The notes under the pieces were generated by a model that worked only from the letters and a program-made list of their open reading frames with translations, had not been told where the DNA came from and made no database searches. 41,044 nucleotides of DNA, taken from positions 1 through 41,044 of the IMG/VR virus record IMGVR_UViG_3300026320_000015; one strand, given 5' to 3'. This document shows positions 20,599 to 28,323 of this stretch, piece after piece. Each line of letters begins with the position of its first letter. The first letter of the stretch is position 1. The stretch is from a virus. Both the position numbers and the translations under genes were made by a program.

Positions 20599-21434
20599 AA
20601 GTCTACCGCGGCCAGCCCGGAGGTCAGGTCACCGTCGAGGACGGTGGCAAGGTCACCGTGCTGCCGTCCGTCAACGCCAAGATGGGTTTCTCCTGGGGCA
20701 GCGGTGGGGCCGAGGCGTCCCATCTGTCGCTGGCGCTGGCCGAGAACGTGCTAGGCGATCATGAGGAGGCAGTCCGGTTCTACCAGCGCCTGAAGCACCG
20801 CACCGTCATGTCATGGACCAAGTCCAGCCAGTGGTCGATCAGCGAGAAGGACTTGCTATCCCACATCGAGGACATGCGCCAGAACGAGCGGGAGTCGTCC
20901 CAGGCCAAGGCGATGGTGGCCCAGCAGCCCGCGCCGGTGGTCTACGAGGGCGGGACCGGGATAGGCGGTATCCCGATCAAGCGCAGCCAGCAAGATAACG
21001 GGCCTGGACCCATCGTGACCCAGGAACGACGCCAGGAGCCCGCTAGCGTACCAATGCCACTAGCGGCCATGTGGACCTATCCAGAATCAAAGTCTTCCCA
21101 CGGGTCTCCTATGGAGCGTGGCGAGGCCATTCCTGACGACTGGCCCGAGAAGGTGGACGGCTTCCGGGCGACGGCCGGCGACTTCGTGACCGGGACGCGC
21201 CTCGTTTACTGCCTCGTCCTGTGCGGGTGCTATTCATGGCAGGACGCGGCGCAGGTGCCGGAGGAGAGACTACGGGCGATCCCGCAGTGGGGCGATGCGC
21301 TGATGGCAGAGATGATGGAGGTGTTAGCGAAGCGCAACATCACCTACGTCGTCAAAGAGAAGCGCCAGCAACTGTTGGCGTCGGCGCTGGCGAAGCTCAC
21401 TCCGGAGGAAAAGGAGGCGATGGGACTGTCGTGA
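20595..21434 (+). CDS. Hypothetical protein, DUF6166-like N-terminus
   Basis: 279 residues. The N-terminal region with FSWGSGGAEASHLSLALAEN, then FYQRLKHRTVM, resembles the DUF6166-type pattern (GF-x-WGY-x-G-x-GPA-x-LALA) of small phage and plasmid proteins. The middle is low complexity. The C-terminal part has its own helical domain (WQDAAQVPEERLRAIPQWGD) and ends in ALAKLTPEEKEAMGLS, which recurs in the gene at 21627. Function unknown. Confidence 0.65.
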   Translation: MKVYRGQPGGQVTVEDGGKVTVLPSVNAKMGFSWGSGGAEASHLSLALAENVLGDHEEAVRFYQRLKHRTVMSWTKSSQWSISEKDLLSHIEDMRQNERESSQAKAMVAQQPAPVVYEGGTGIGGIPIKRSQQDNGPGPIVTQERRQEPASVPMPLAAMWTYPESKSSHGSPMERGEAIPDDWPEKVDGFRATAGDFVTGTRLVYCLVLCGCYSWQDAAQVPEERLRAIPQWGDALMAEMMEVLAKRNITYVVKEKRQQLLASALAKLTPEEKEAMGLS

Positions 21435-21625
21435 CCGACTTAAGCAAGCCAGAACGCGAGATAGCCCGCGAGATGCGGAAGTGCGAGCCGGCCTGCGTCG
21501 AGCCGAAGTGCAACGGAAAGAACCCATGTCTGCTCGGCAGGGACGAGGACGGCGAGTACATCTGTCCATTGTCCAGATATCAGAGCAACTGCGGGCGCAT
21601 GCTCTATAATTCACGGTGGAGATGA
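21431..21625 (+). CDS. Small Cys-rich protein, GTG start
   Basis: 64 residues from a GTG overlapping the previous stop (GTGA at 21431). Six cysteines (for example CEPACVEPKC and CLLGR, then CPLSRYQSNC) could bind a zinc ion or an iron-sulfur cluster. Basic tail. The longer in-frame reading from 21221 is a shadow. No family recognised. Confidence 0.6.
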   Translation: MTDLSKPEREIAREMRKCEPACVEPKCNGKNPCLLGRDEDGEYICPLSRYQSNCGRMLYNSRWR

Positions 21626-21626
21626 C

Positions 21627-21917
21627 ATGACTAACGAGAACAACGCGGCGCTGAAGGCCATGGCCAAGGAGGCGCTGGAGCTGCTTGAGGGCCGGCGCGC
21701 TGTTGTCAGCCAGGCGGACAGGAACATTGCGACCACCCTCGTGCGCCTGGCCGAGGCAGTCGCGTACGGCGCGCCGAGGACTCCGCAGCGGTCGTTCCAC
21801 CACGACGAGCATGACCCGACCGGCCTGCCGTCCACCCTGCAGCAGGAGGCCGAGCGCAACGCCGCGCTGGCGAAGCTCACACCGTCCGAGAAGCGGGCGC
21901 TGGGGTTGCCAGGATGA
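21627..21917 (+). CDS. Small helical protein
   Basis: 96 residues starting 1 base after the previous stop. Mostly helical, with a His/Asp-rich loop (FHHDEHDPTG) in the middle and the C-terminal AALAKLTPSEKRALGLPG, nearly the same ending as the 20595 gene. The shared tail may be a docking or degradation signal. No family recognised. Confidence 0.6.
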   Translation: MTNENNAALKAMAKEALELLEGRRAVVSQADRNIATTLVRLAEAVAYGAPRTPQRSFHHDEHDPTGLPSTLQQEAERNAALAKLTPSEKRALGLPG

Positions 21918-22063
21918 CAGGTTCAGAACATGAGACGCTGGATGTCCTGCGTACTCTCTTGAACGGATTTCTGGCTCTCGGCCTAATAGGCGGTTCAATT
22001 TTAGTCGTGTGTGGTTTTCTTTGGCTGGCAGATTGGATGGCGAGGAATAAGCCATTGTTTTGA
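21914..22063 (+). CDS. Single-span small membrane protein
   Basis: 49 residues from an ATG overlapping the previous stop (ATGA at 21914). One hydrophobic helix (LNGFLALGLIGGSILVVCGF and a few more residues) and a basic C-terminus. It lies directly ahead of the holin, so a helper in lysis is possible but unproven. Confidence 0.55.
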   Translation: MTGSEHETLDVLRTLLNGFLALGLIGGSILVVCGFLWLADWMARNKPLF

Positions 22064-22109
22064 TTTCCTCACCCTACCATCACGCTGGATAACCAAGAAA
22101 GGAAGCAAA

Positions 22110-22409
22110 ATGTATCCGAACCAAGATCAAGTTCTGGGACTAGTTCGTAACTTGCTCGCGCTCGGCGGCGGCGTTGCCATCGGTCGCGGTTGGATAACCG
22201 GCGAGCAGTTGGCGCAGATCGGTGGCCTGGCCGGCGGTCTCGTGCCGGTGGTTTGGACGCTGTTCGCTCATACCGACGGTGCCAAGCTTGCCGCCGTGGC
22301 GGCGCTGCCAGATGTGAAGAAGATCATCACGGTGGCGGCACCGACAAGTGATGCGGTGAAGGTGGCTGTGACAGACTCGTCGCAGCCGAAGATTTCGGCT
22401 GTTCCGTGA
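22110..22409 (+). CDS. Putative holin, Pam3-gp28-like
   Basis: 99 residues with an AGGAAG site. The order of a short N-terminal helix, the phrase GRGWITGEQLAQIGGLAGGL and a membrane helix PVVWTLFAH matches the Pam3-gp28 type of putative holins (membrane helices around a GWIT/GFI-x-x-E-x-A motif). Holins make the inner-membrane hole at lysis. No endolysin was identified beside it. A longer in-frame start at 22011 is a shadow. Confidence 0.6.
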   Translation: MYPNQDQVLGLVRNLLALGGGVAIGRGWITGEQLAQIGGLAGGLVPVVWTLFAHTDGAKLAAVAALPDVKKIITVAAPTSDAVKVAVTDSSQPKISAVP

Positions 22410-22450
22410 TTCAACAACTTCCCTGAAAGGGGAGGTAAAAGCGGGGCGAC

Positions 22451-22813
22451 ATGAGCAGCATTTGGTCTTTATTCGGAAGTTCATCCTGCGAGACTGAGAC
22501 GGCTGCAGCGACCCGCCACACGCAGGTAATGAACCAGCTAAGCGTACTGATGACGGCAGTCGGTGCGATGGCTGGAAGTCAATCAACCCAAATCGACATA
22601 TTGAGGCAGATCATGACAGACATCGAGAACCTGACGGCAGCAGTGACGGGCCTCCAGACGGCCTCGGCGGCGGCGGCAAACGCCATCGAGATGGAACTGG
22701 CGAAGATTTCTGCCGCCAACACCGGGAACGACCCGGCCATCGCAGCCGCGGTAACGAGCATCCAGGGCGTCACGGCGGCGCTCACGGCAGAGGCGGCGAA
22801 GATCACGCCCTGA
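22451..22813 (+). CDS. Helical, Ala-rich hypothetical protein
   Basis: 120 residues. The central part (IDILRQIMTDIENLTAAVTG onward) has a heptad-like pattern of a coiled coil and the tail is Ala/Thr-rich (AAAVTSIQGVTAALTAEAA). No membrane helix. It could be a small structural protein. It ends 2 bases before the NeuB-type gene. Confidence 0.6.
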   Translation: MSSIWSLFGSSSCETETAAATRHTQVMNQLSVLMTAVGAMAGSQSTQIDILRQIMTDIENLTAAVTGLQTASAAAANAIEMELAKISAANTGNDPAIAAAVTSIQGVTAALTAEAAKITP

Positions 22814-22815
22814 CC

Positions 22816-23661
22816 GTGACCCAGCGATGCACGATAATTGCCGAGGTAGGCGTCAATCACGACGGCGACCTCGGCAAGGCGCTCCACCTCTGCGACGCGG
22901 CGAAGTATGCGGGCGCGGACATCGTCAAGTTCCAGACTTATTTGCCGGATCTCAGCATCCGCAAGGGCAAGGATTATGACCTGTTAGTCAGGCTGGCATT
23001 ACCGCTTGAGGATTTCTGGCGCATCTCGAAGCACTGCAAGGAGATAGGCATCGAGTTCTGCTCGACGCCAGATGATCTCCTAAGCCTCCAGTTCCTTGTT
23101 GAGCACTGCGGCGTGAAGCGCATCAAGCTCGGGTCTGGCTCGCTGCTCTACGAGCCGCTGGTGGACGCGGCGTTCGATATCGGGTTGCCGGTCTTGCTCA
23201 GCACCGGGATGGCGACTGAAGATGAGATCATGTCCGCCATAAGACGACAGGAGGATCGCTATGGCTATGATCGTGAATTACCAGATGATTGGGCCACGAT
23301 CATGCATTGCGTTAGCCTCTATCCGTGTCCTCTTGAACTGGCCAATGTGAAAGCCATCGAGAGTATGCAAGATAAGTTCGGTGATGTCGGCTATAGCGAC
23401 CACACGATCGGCAACTACGCGATCCTCTCCGCGGTAGTGTTGGGTGCGACTGTTGTCGAGAAGCACTTCACGCTCGACAACGAGGACGCGGGACCTGACC
23501 ATTGCATGTCGGCGACTCCGGAGCAATTCGAGCGGATGGTCATGAAGATCAGGCAGACCGAGATCGTCTTGGGCCACGGCCGCAAGGAGCCCAGCGAGGA
23601 GGAGTTGGCGATGATCGGGCGCATCCGGAAGGACGCGGAAGGGTTCCAGCCGGGGCTATGA
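22816..23661 (+). CDS. neuB: NeuB-type nonulosonic acid synthase, core domain only
   Basis: 281 residues from a GTG at 22816. The TIM-barrel signature is complete: IAEVGVNHDGD (8-18), KFQTY (38-42), FCSTPDD, KLGSGSL, LSTGMATEDEI, HCVSLYPCPLELANVKAI, GYSDHTIGN and the metal/substrate region VVEKHFTLDNEDAGPDHCMS. This family condenses phosphoenolpyruvate with N-acetylmannosamine or a 2,4-diacetamido hexose to form sialic or legionaminic acid. The usual C-terminal SAF (antifreeze-like) domain of about 60 residues is missing. Which sugar is made cannot be decided; the LegC-like neighbour favours a legionaminic-type product. Confidence 0.85.
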   Translation: MTQRCTIIAEVGVNHDGDLGKALHLCDAAKYAGADIVKFQTYLPDLSIRKGKDYDLLVRLALPLEDFWRISKHCKEIGIEFCSTPDDLLSLQFLVEHCGVKRIKLGSGSLLYEPLVDAAFDIGLPVLLSTGMATEDEIMSAIRRQEDRYGYDRELPDDWATIMHCVSLYPCPLELANVKAIESMQDKFGDVGYSDHTIGNYAILSAVVLGATVVEKHFTLDNEDAGPDHCMSATPEQFERMVMKIRQTEIVLGHGRKEPSEEELAMIGRIRKDAEGFQPGL

Positions 23662-23852
23662 TGATGGCGAAGCCTGATCCATGGCACAACGATCCAAAAC
23701 TCCACGACATTGAGATGCGTCTTTGGCGCATTGAGAACGCGTTGATATTTTTATTGCGTTCTCACATCGAGCCGAAGTTCCGACAAGACGGATTACCTGA
23801 CGACAATGCTGACAAGATGCAGATTGATACTATTTTGCATGGGGAGAGATGA
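23658..23852 (+). CDS. Small hypothetical protein
   Basis: 64 residues from an ATG overlapping the NeuB stop, with three ATGs in a row. Acidic and helical (LHDIEMRLWRIENALIFLLR) with a short charged tail. A spacer gene between two sugar genes. No domain recognised. Confidence 0.55.
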   Translation: MMMAKPDPWHNDPKLHDIEMRLWRIENALIFLLRSHIEPKFRQDGLPDDNADKMQIDTILHGER

Positions 23853-23855
23853 GAG

Positions 23856-24539
23856 ATGAAAGTTCTGGGGGTCATCACCGCGCGCGGAGGTTCGAAGCGA
23901 CTTCCCAACAAGAACACCGCCATGCTCGGCGGGAAGCCGTTGATCGCGTGGTCGATCGAGGTGGGACTGGCGACGTGCCACCATGTGGTCCTGAGCACCG
24001 ACAGCGAGTTCATCGCCGGAGTGGCCAGGCAGCATGGCTGCAAGGTCATCATGCGCCCGCCTGAGCTGTGCGGCGACGCCGACCACGTGAGCGTCGTCAT
24101 CCATGCCGCCAGGAACGCCGAGGACGGTCCCTACAACGCCGTGCTGCTCCTCCAGCCGACGTCGCCGTTCCGTGACGAACGGGACGTGGTGGCAGCGCAG
24201 AAGGTGATGGAGGACACAAGCGCCGACTCGGTCATCTCCGTCGTCGAGTTTCAGAAGTCGGACACCCTGTTCACACTCGGCCATGCCAACAGGATGCGGG
24301 GTGCCGGTGAGAGGGATACGGTCTACACGCCGAACGGGGCCATCTACCTCATCAAGTGGGATCACCTGCTGGAGAAGGGCGACTGGTATGACCCGCACGC
24401 TTACGCCTACGTCATGCCGCCGGAGCGCTCGCTCGACATCGACACGCACGCGGACTTCGAGGCAGCCAGGGCGATGCTGGACGACCAGGGGCGGTTCGAC
24501 CCGGGGGTAATCGCCAAGAAGGTGACGGCACCGGCATGA
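23856..24539 (+). CDS. neuA: CMP-nonulosonate cytidylyltransferase (NeuA/LegF type)
   Basis: 227 residues starting MKVLGVITARGGSKRLPNKN. ITARGGSKRLPNKN (7-20) is the CTP-binding signature of the CMP-sialate synthetase family; LLQPTSPFR near residue 100, PNGAIYL and DIDTHADFEAA complete the core. It activates a 9-carbon acid with CTP so that a glycosyltransferase can use it. The gene lies 3 bases after its small neighbour, in the same run as the NeuB-type and aminotransferase genes. Full length for bacterial NeuA-type enzymes without an extra domain. Confidence 0.88.
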   Translation: MKVLGVITARGGSKRLPNKNTAMLGGKPLIAWSIEVGLATCHHVVLSTDSEFIAGVARQHGCKVIMRPPELCGDADHVSVVIHAARNAEDGPYNAVLLLQPTSPFRDERDVVAAQKVMEDTSADSVISVVEFQKSDTLFTLGHANRMRGAGERDTVYTPNGAIYLIKWDHLLEKGDWYDPHAYAYVMPPERSLDIDTHADFEAARAMLDDQGRFDPGVIAKKVTAPA

Positions 24540-24748
24540 GAGACCAAGTCGTTCAAGTTGATGAAGGATTTTCCTGTATCGTCGATGGGAAGTTGTTCGG
24601 TCCATATCGTTATAGGTCCGAGGCTGAAAATATGTTGTTCGCACTTAGGATAGCCTTGGATATGATGGGCGATCGCAATCCGAAGATGCTCATCAAGAAG
24701 GAGAGAGGAATTGTTCAGCGTCCAGGCGGTGGTGGACGCGGTTCTTAG
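24536..24748 (+). CDS. Small hypothetical protein
   Basis: 70 residues, coupled by ATGA to the cytidylyltransferase gene. A beta-rich start (FSCIVDGKLFGPYRYRS) and a helix (ENMLFALRIALDMMG) end in a basic, Gly-rich tail. Its end overlaps the aminotransferase start in another frame by 38 bases. Function unknown. Confidence 0.6.
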   Translation: MRDQVVQVDEGFSCIVDGKLFGPYRYRSEAENMLFALRIALDMMGDRNPKMLIKKERGIVQRPGGGGRGS

Positions 24749-25826
24749 TGTTACGGGGGGGCCAGCCAGCCACCACCGGCCGGTCGTCACCGACGAGGAC
24801 GTGCTGGCGATAGCGGACCAAGCCCGGCGGCTCGATTCCTACCACTACATCAACCTGCTGCAGGAACGGCTTAAGGACAAACTCCAGGTCAAGCATGCCA
24901 TCGCCGTTTCTAGCGGCACCGCGGCGCTGGAGTTGGCCCTGCACTTGGTGGGGGTGAAGCGTGGCAATACCGTGCTGCTGCCGACGCTCTCGTTCGTGGC
25001 CGCGGCTAACGCTGTCATCAGGGCTGGAGCAAAACCCGTTTTCCTGGACTCCAGCAAACATGATTTCGGGATCGATCCTCACCGGTTCGGAGAATATCTG
25101 GCGTGCAATGAACCACCGAAGGCTGTCATTACGGTTCATTTGCTAGGTCATCCATGCAAGATGTCAATCGTTAACGGATTGGCTGAAGCCTATGGCGTTA
25201 CCGTCATCGAGGACGCAGCTGAGGCTATCGGTTCGTCCATATCAGTTCACGCCTCCGACCGCTGGAAACTATGCGGTTCCTGGGGCGCAGTCTCTGTCCT
25301 CAGCTTCAACCTCAACAAAGTGGTGACGTCAGGCGGTGGTGGCGCGCTGCTGACGGACGACGATGAGTTCGGGGCCAGGGCGCAGCACCTCGCCACCACC
25401 GCCAGGGTCGCGCACCCGTGGCTGGTCGAGCACGACGCGGTCGGCTGGAATCACCGCATGCCGATGCTGTCGGCGGCACTGTGCAGCGAGCAGGTCAAGC
25501 GGTTGGACTACCTGCTGGCGGCCAAGCGCGGGCTCGCCATGGCCTACAAGGCGGCGATAAACGGGATGGACGGCGTTGCGTTTCACGAGGAGCCGGGCGG
25601 CACGTTCTCGAACTTCTGGATGCCAACGATCCTGGTACCTCCCGGGAAGCGCGACGCGGTGTTGACCGCATTGCACGAACGGGGGGTAATGGCCCGGGCG
25701 ATTTTCACGCCTATGCACCGGCTAAGGATGTACCGCCATGATGAAGATTATCCGGTTGCTGACGAGATTTTTGCGCGGGCGATCTGCCTTCCCGCAGGCA
25801 TCGAACTCGCCAGACGCTTCGCTTGA
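24711..25826 (+). CDS. DegT/DnrJ/EryC1 aminotransferase, LegC-like
   Basis: 371 residues from a TTG at 24711, chosen for the GGAGAGAGG site immediately upstream. PLP-enzyme marks: AVSSGTAALELAL (65-77), IEDAAEAIGS (166-175) and SFNLNKVVTSGGGG (198-211) with Lys203 as the probable PLP lysine; the last motif is close to the FNGNKIITTGGGG of LegC-type enzymes. LegC adds the 4-amino group to a UDP-4-keto sugar on the way to legionaminic acid. The C-terminal end overlaps the next small gene by 89 bases. The sugar specificity is inference. Confidence 0.82.
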   Translation: MFSVQAVVDAVLSVTGGPASHHRPVVTDEDVLAIADQARRLDSYHYINLLQERLKDKLQVKHAIAVSSGTAALELALHLVGVKRGNTVLLPTLSFVAAANAVIRAGAKPVFLDSSKHDFGIDPHRFGEYLACNEPPKAVITVHLLGHPCKMSIVNGLAEAYGVTVIEDAAEAIGSSISVHASDRWKLCGSWGAVSVLSFNLNKVVTSGGGGALLTDDDEFGARAQHLATTARVAHPWLVEHDAVGWNHRMPMLSAALCSEQVKRLDYLLAAKRGLAMAYKAAINGMDGVAFHEEPGGTFSNFWMPTILVPPGKRDAVLTALHERGVMARAIFTPMHRLRMYRHDEDYPVADEIFARAICLPAGIELARRFA

Positions 25827-25971
25827 ATATGAGGTAGCGCTGACGCGGCTTGAAAACTTCCAGAAGGCGCTCGATGAAGGCTACCAAATCAATTGGGGCA
25901 AGGTCGATCGCGCCTATGAAGAGAAGTTCGGCGAGACGCCACAGGAGACTTGGAAGCGATATCATCGCTGA
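25738..25971 (+). CDS. Small hypothetical protein overlapping the aminotransferase
   Basis: 77 residues from ATG 25738, the first 29 codons overlapping the aminotransferase gene in another frame. The C-terminal part (YEVALTRLENFQKALDEGYQ onward, ending TPQETWKRYHR) looks like genuine helical coding. The real start could be later. No domain recognised. Confidence 0.5.
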   Translation: MMKIIRLLTRFLRGRSAFPQASNSPDASLEYEVALTRLENFQKALDEGYQINWGKVDRAYEEKFGETPQETWKRYHR

Positions 25972-26045
25972 AAGGCCGCCGGCCGATGTTGACGCCGACT
26001 CGCGTTCCGTTGCTAGGGTTATCCACGGAGATGAGGAGAACACCG

Positions 26046-26231
26046 ATGAGGGAACCGTTTATTGAGCAGACTCCGTCCGGAGGTTGGATCTACGGTTGGA
26101 GATATCCGCAGCCGTGGTGGAAGTTCTGGGCCAAGGATCGAAGGTCGTGTTATCCGGCTAAAACACACGAAGAAGCCATAGAAGGCTTTGCCGAACTTAA
26201 GGCGCTGTATGAACGGCTTGGAGTGCTCTGA
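26046..26231 (+). CDS. Small aromatic-rich hypothetical protein
   Basis: 61 residues from ATG 26046 with AGGAG 10 bases upstream. It has WIYGWRYPQPWWKFWA, a Trp-rich stretch, then a helix (TKHE-like HEEAIEGFAELKALYERLG). Could bind sugars or membranes through its Trp residues. No family recognised. Confidence 0.6.
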   Translation: MREPFIEQTPSGGWIYGWRYPQPWWKFWAKDRRSCYPAKTHEEAIEGFAELKALYERLGVL

Positions 26232-26253
26232 TCTAACGAAGAGGAGGACGAAC

Positions 26254-26481
26254 ATGGGTTGGATATCGAGGATCATACCGAAGTGGCTGCGGGCTCAGCC
26301 GTCCGAGACGATCAGGCCGGAGATGCCTAAGCCGTACGGATCGAACAACCATCTGAACGCGCCGTCGCAGCCATCGCGGGCGTCTCTGCCGATACCGCCG
26401 GGACCGATACTGCAGGGCGGCAACGTTGGTTCGACAGCGTCGATCGTCGATAACCCGTCGTGGCCGCAGAAAGGGAACTGA
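26254..26481 (+). CDS. Small Pro/Ser-rich hypothetical protein
   Basis: 75 residues with a GAGGAGG site. The start MGWISRIIPKWLRAQPSETI is amphipathic, the rest Pro/Ser/Asn-rich and probably unfolded. Its stop overlaps the NeuC-like ATG (TGATG). No family recognised. Confidence 0.55.
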   Translation: MGWISRIIPKWLRAQPSETIRPEMPKPYGSNNHLNAPSQPSRASLPIPPGPILQGGNVGSTASIVDNPSWPQKGN

Positions 26482-27719
26482 TGCGCATCGCCCTCATATC
26501 TGGCAGCCGGTCGGACCGCAACGCGCTGGTCATGGTTAGAGACAAGCTGTTCGAATCCGGTCATAGCGTAACGTGGATGGAACTTGGTCCTGCGGCAATG
26601 GTGGGGCATCGCGTATTGGCTTTGCCGAAAGAGCCGTGGTTGCCAATAACTGCAGTAGAGAAGGCACTCGTGTGGGTCAGTCTGCAGGGGATCGGGGAAG
26701 ACGGAAACAGGTTCGCCGATCTGGTAATCCTGCACGGTGACCGCCATGAAGTTCTCGGTGCGGCAGTTGCCTGCAATGTGATGGGCATCCCGATCGCCCA
26801 CATCGGCGGTGGCGACATCACTGAGGGTAGCCAGGACGATAGCTTCCGCCACGCCATCACCAAGCTGTCGCACCTGCACTTCGCGTCGAACCAGGACTCT
26901 GCCGACCGGATCGTCCAGATGGGCGAGGAGCCGGACCGCGTCCATGTCACCGGGTGCCCGGGGATCGATATGGTGATGGCGACGCCGACGTTGAACAAAG
27001 CTGACACGTTCGCGGCGGTCGGCCTATGCGCCCCCTCAGCTACCGAATCCCAATCCTATTGGATGACCAAGGAATGGCGCGAGATGGGAGAGCGTCCAGC
27101 GCCCCAGAGAAGCCTCCTGGTGCTGTTTCACCCGAACACCCTGGGTGACGCCGCTTCCGACCTAGAGGCTCTCAGCGTGGCCCTGGCGCGCAGGACGGAG
27201 GCATTGGTGCTGCTGGGGCCTAACGCGGACGCCGGAGGCGACCTCATCCGCCGGGAGTGGCAGCGCCTCGCCCAGAACCGTCCCGACACCGTCTACCACG
27301 ACAACGTCGAGCCGCAGGTGTTCTACTCGCTGCTGAAGTGGTGCGACGTGCTGATCGGGAACTCGTCGGCGGGGTTCTACGAGGCACCGTGCTTTGGGAT
27401 TCCCGTCGTGAACATAGGTGATCGGCAAGAAGGACGATCTCGTCCATGCAACATGTTGTTTCACCCAAATTTAGGACCGGAAGATATTGCTGGTGCCATC
27501 GATTATACGATCAGGGCTACTCCTGCACCGATTGAACTGAGAGAACCTGTCACAAACACCTACGGCGACGGCCACGCTGCCGAGCGCATCGCCAAGGTGA
27601 TAGGCGGGATCAGTGACCATAAATCATTGCTGCGTAAGAAATTCTTTGGATATATCGACTTGGTCCATCACACGGAGGTCGAGGCGCTAGCATCATTCAA
27701 CAAGAAGGTAACGAAATGA
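26481..27719 (+). CDS. neuC: Hydrolysing UDP-GlcNAc-type 2-epimerase (NeuC/LegG type)
   Basis: 412 residues from ATG 26481. The GT-B fold marks are LVILHGDRHEVLGAA, IPIAHIGGGDITEGSQDDSF followed by RHAITKLSHLHF, VTGCPGIDMV, VLFHPNT and the C-terminal GNSSAGFYEAPCFGIPVVNI followed by GDRQEGR. All are typical of NeuC/LegG-type epimerases, which turn UDP-GlcNAc (or a bacillosamine relative) into ManNAc-type sugars and UDP. This makes the substrate of the NeuB-type synthase. The gene is full length. An upstream GTG at 26460 is less likely. It ends by ATGA overlap with the next gene. Confidence 0.88.
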   Translation: MRIALISGSRSDRNALVMVRDKLFESGHSVTWMELGPAAMVGHRVLALPKEPWLPITAVEKALVWVSLQGIGEDGNRFADLVILHGDRHEVLGAAVACNVMGIPIAHIGGGDITEGSQDDSFRHAITKLSHLHFASNQDSADRIVQMGEEPDRVHVTGCPGIDMVMATPTLNKADTFAAVGLCAPSATESQSYWMTKEWREMGERPAPQRSLLVLFHPNTLGDAASDLEALSVALARRTEALVLLGPNADAGGDLIRREWQRLAQNRPDTVYHDNVEPQVFYSLLKWCDVLIGNSSAGFYEAPCFGIPVVNIGDRQEGRSRPCNMLFHPNLGPEDIAGAIDYTIRATPAPIELREPVTNTYGDGHAAERIAKVIGGISDHKSLLRKKFFGYIDLVHHTEVEALASFNKKVTK

Positions 27720-28021
27720 TCATAGCAGCGGCAGCGATCTCTCTACTGGCGCAGGGATGGATAGAACCCGCGCACACCAAGATGGATTCCGACCAAGTTG
27801 TTCCAGTCCAATATCCCCGCGCACCGTCCCGCGAGGAGATGGACTGGCGGCGCAGGCACTACGAGATACCGCGCTATGCGCCATACACGCCCGGCTACGG
27901 CCCGTACATCGAGGATGGCCATCCAAGGTGGCAAGGAACGCGGAACCCGTACTACCGCGAGGAATACCCGCGCATCGAGTACCCGCGCGTCTATCGCTGC
28001 TGGCGCGACGGACCGTGCTGA
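27716..28021 (+). CDS. Exported Tyr/Pro/Arg-rich small protein
   Basis: 101 residues, coupled by ATGA. Residues 1-13 (MIIAAAAISLLAQ) are a short hydrophobic signal-like stretch. The rest is rich in Tyr, Pro and Arg, with YAPYTPGYGPY and YREEYPRIEYPR repeats, and ends CWRDGPC, which could form a disulfide. It may be a periplasmic or surface protein. No family recognised. Confidence 0.55.
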   Translation: MIIAAAAISLLAQGWIEPAHTKMDSDQVVPVQYPRAPSREEMDWRRRHYEIPRYAPYTPGYGPYIEDGHPRWQGTRNPYYREEYPRIEYPRVYRCWRDGPC

Positions 28022-28323
28022 TGTGGGAGGTGTTCGTCGAGTTTCTTGTCCTGTTCATCGCCGCCGGCTGCGGCTTTATCGTCGGCGTCGGCTTCATGGC
28101 GATTGTGCTGGCTGCAATGTTGCATCACAGGGACCGCAAGATCAACCGACTGACAATTGAAATTCATGGACTGCACAAGGAGTTAGCTGATGCAATCGGA
28201 AACAACGACCGCCAGGACGAGCATCCAGATGTGGGACGACCTCCACCGACAAGTCCAATGGGGGACGTGCCCGGAGCCGGCAGTAGCCCGCTGGGCGATG
28301 CGTCGGTGGGGCGGAAGGGATAA
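28021..28323 (+). CDS. Membrane-anchored protein with disordered tail
   Basis: 100 residues from ATG 28021, overlapping the previous stop by 1 base. One long hydrophobic segment (about residues 6-38), a charged helix (LHHRDRKINRLTIEIHGLHK) and a Pro/Gly/Ser-rich tail. The tail overlaps the methyltransferase gene by 134 bases in another frame, so the real end could be functional or a by-product. It is reminiscent of inner-membrane spanin subunits, but that is a guess. Confidence 0.45.
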   Translation: MWEVFVEFLVLFIAAGCGFIVGVGFMAIVLAAMLHHRDRKINRLTIEIHGLHKELADAIGNNDRQDEHPDVGRPPPTSPMGDVPGAGSSPLGDASVGRKG

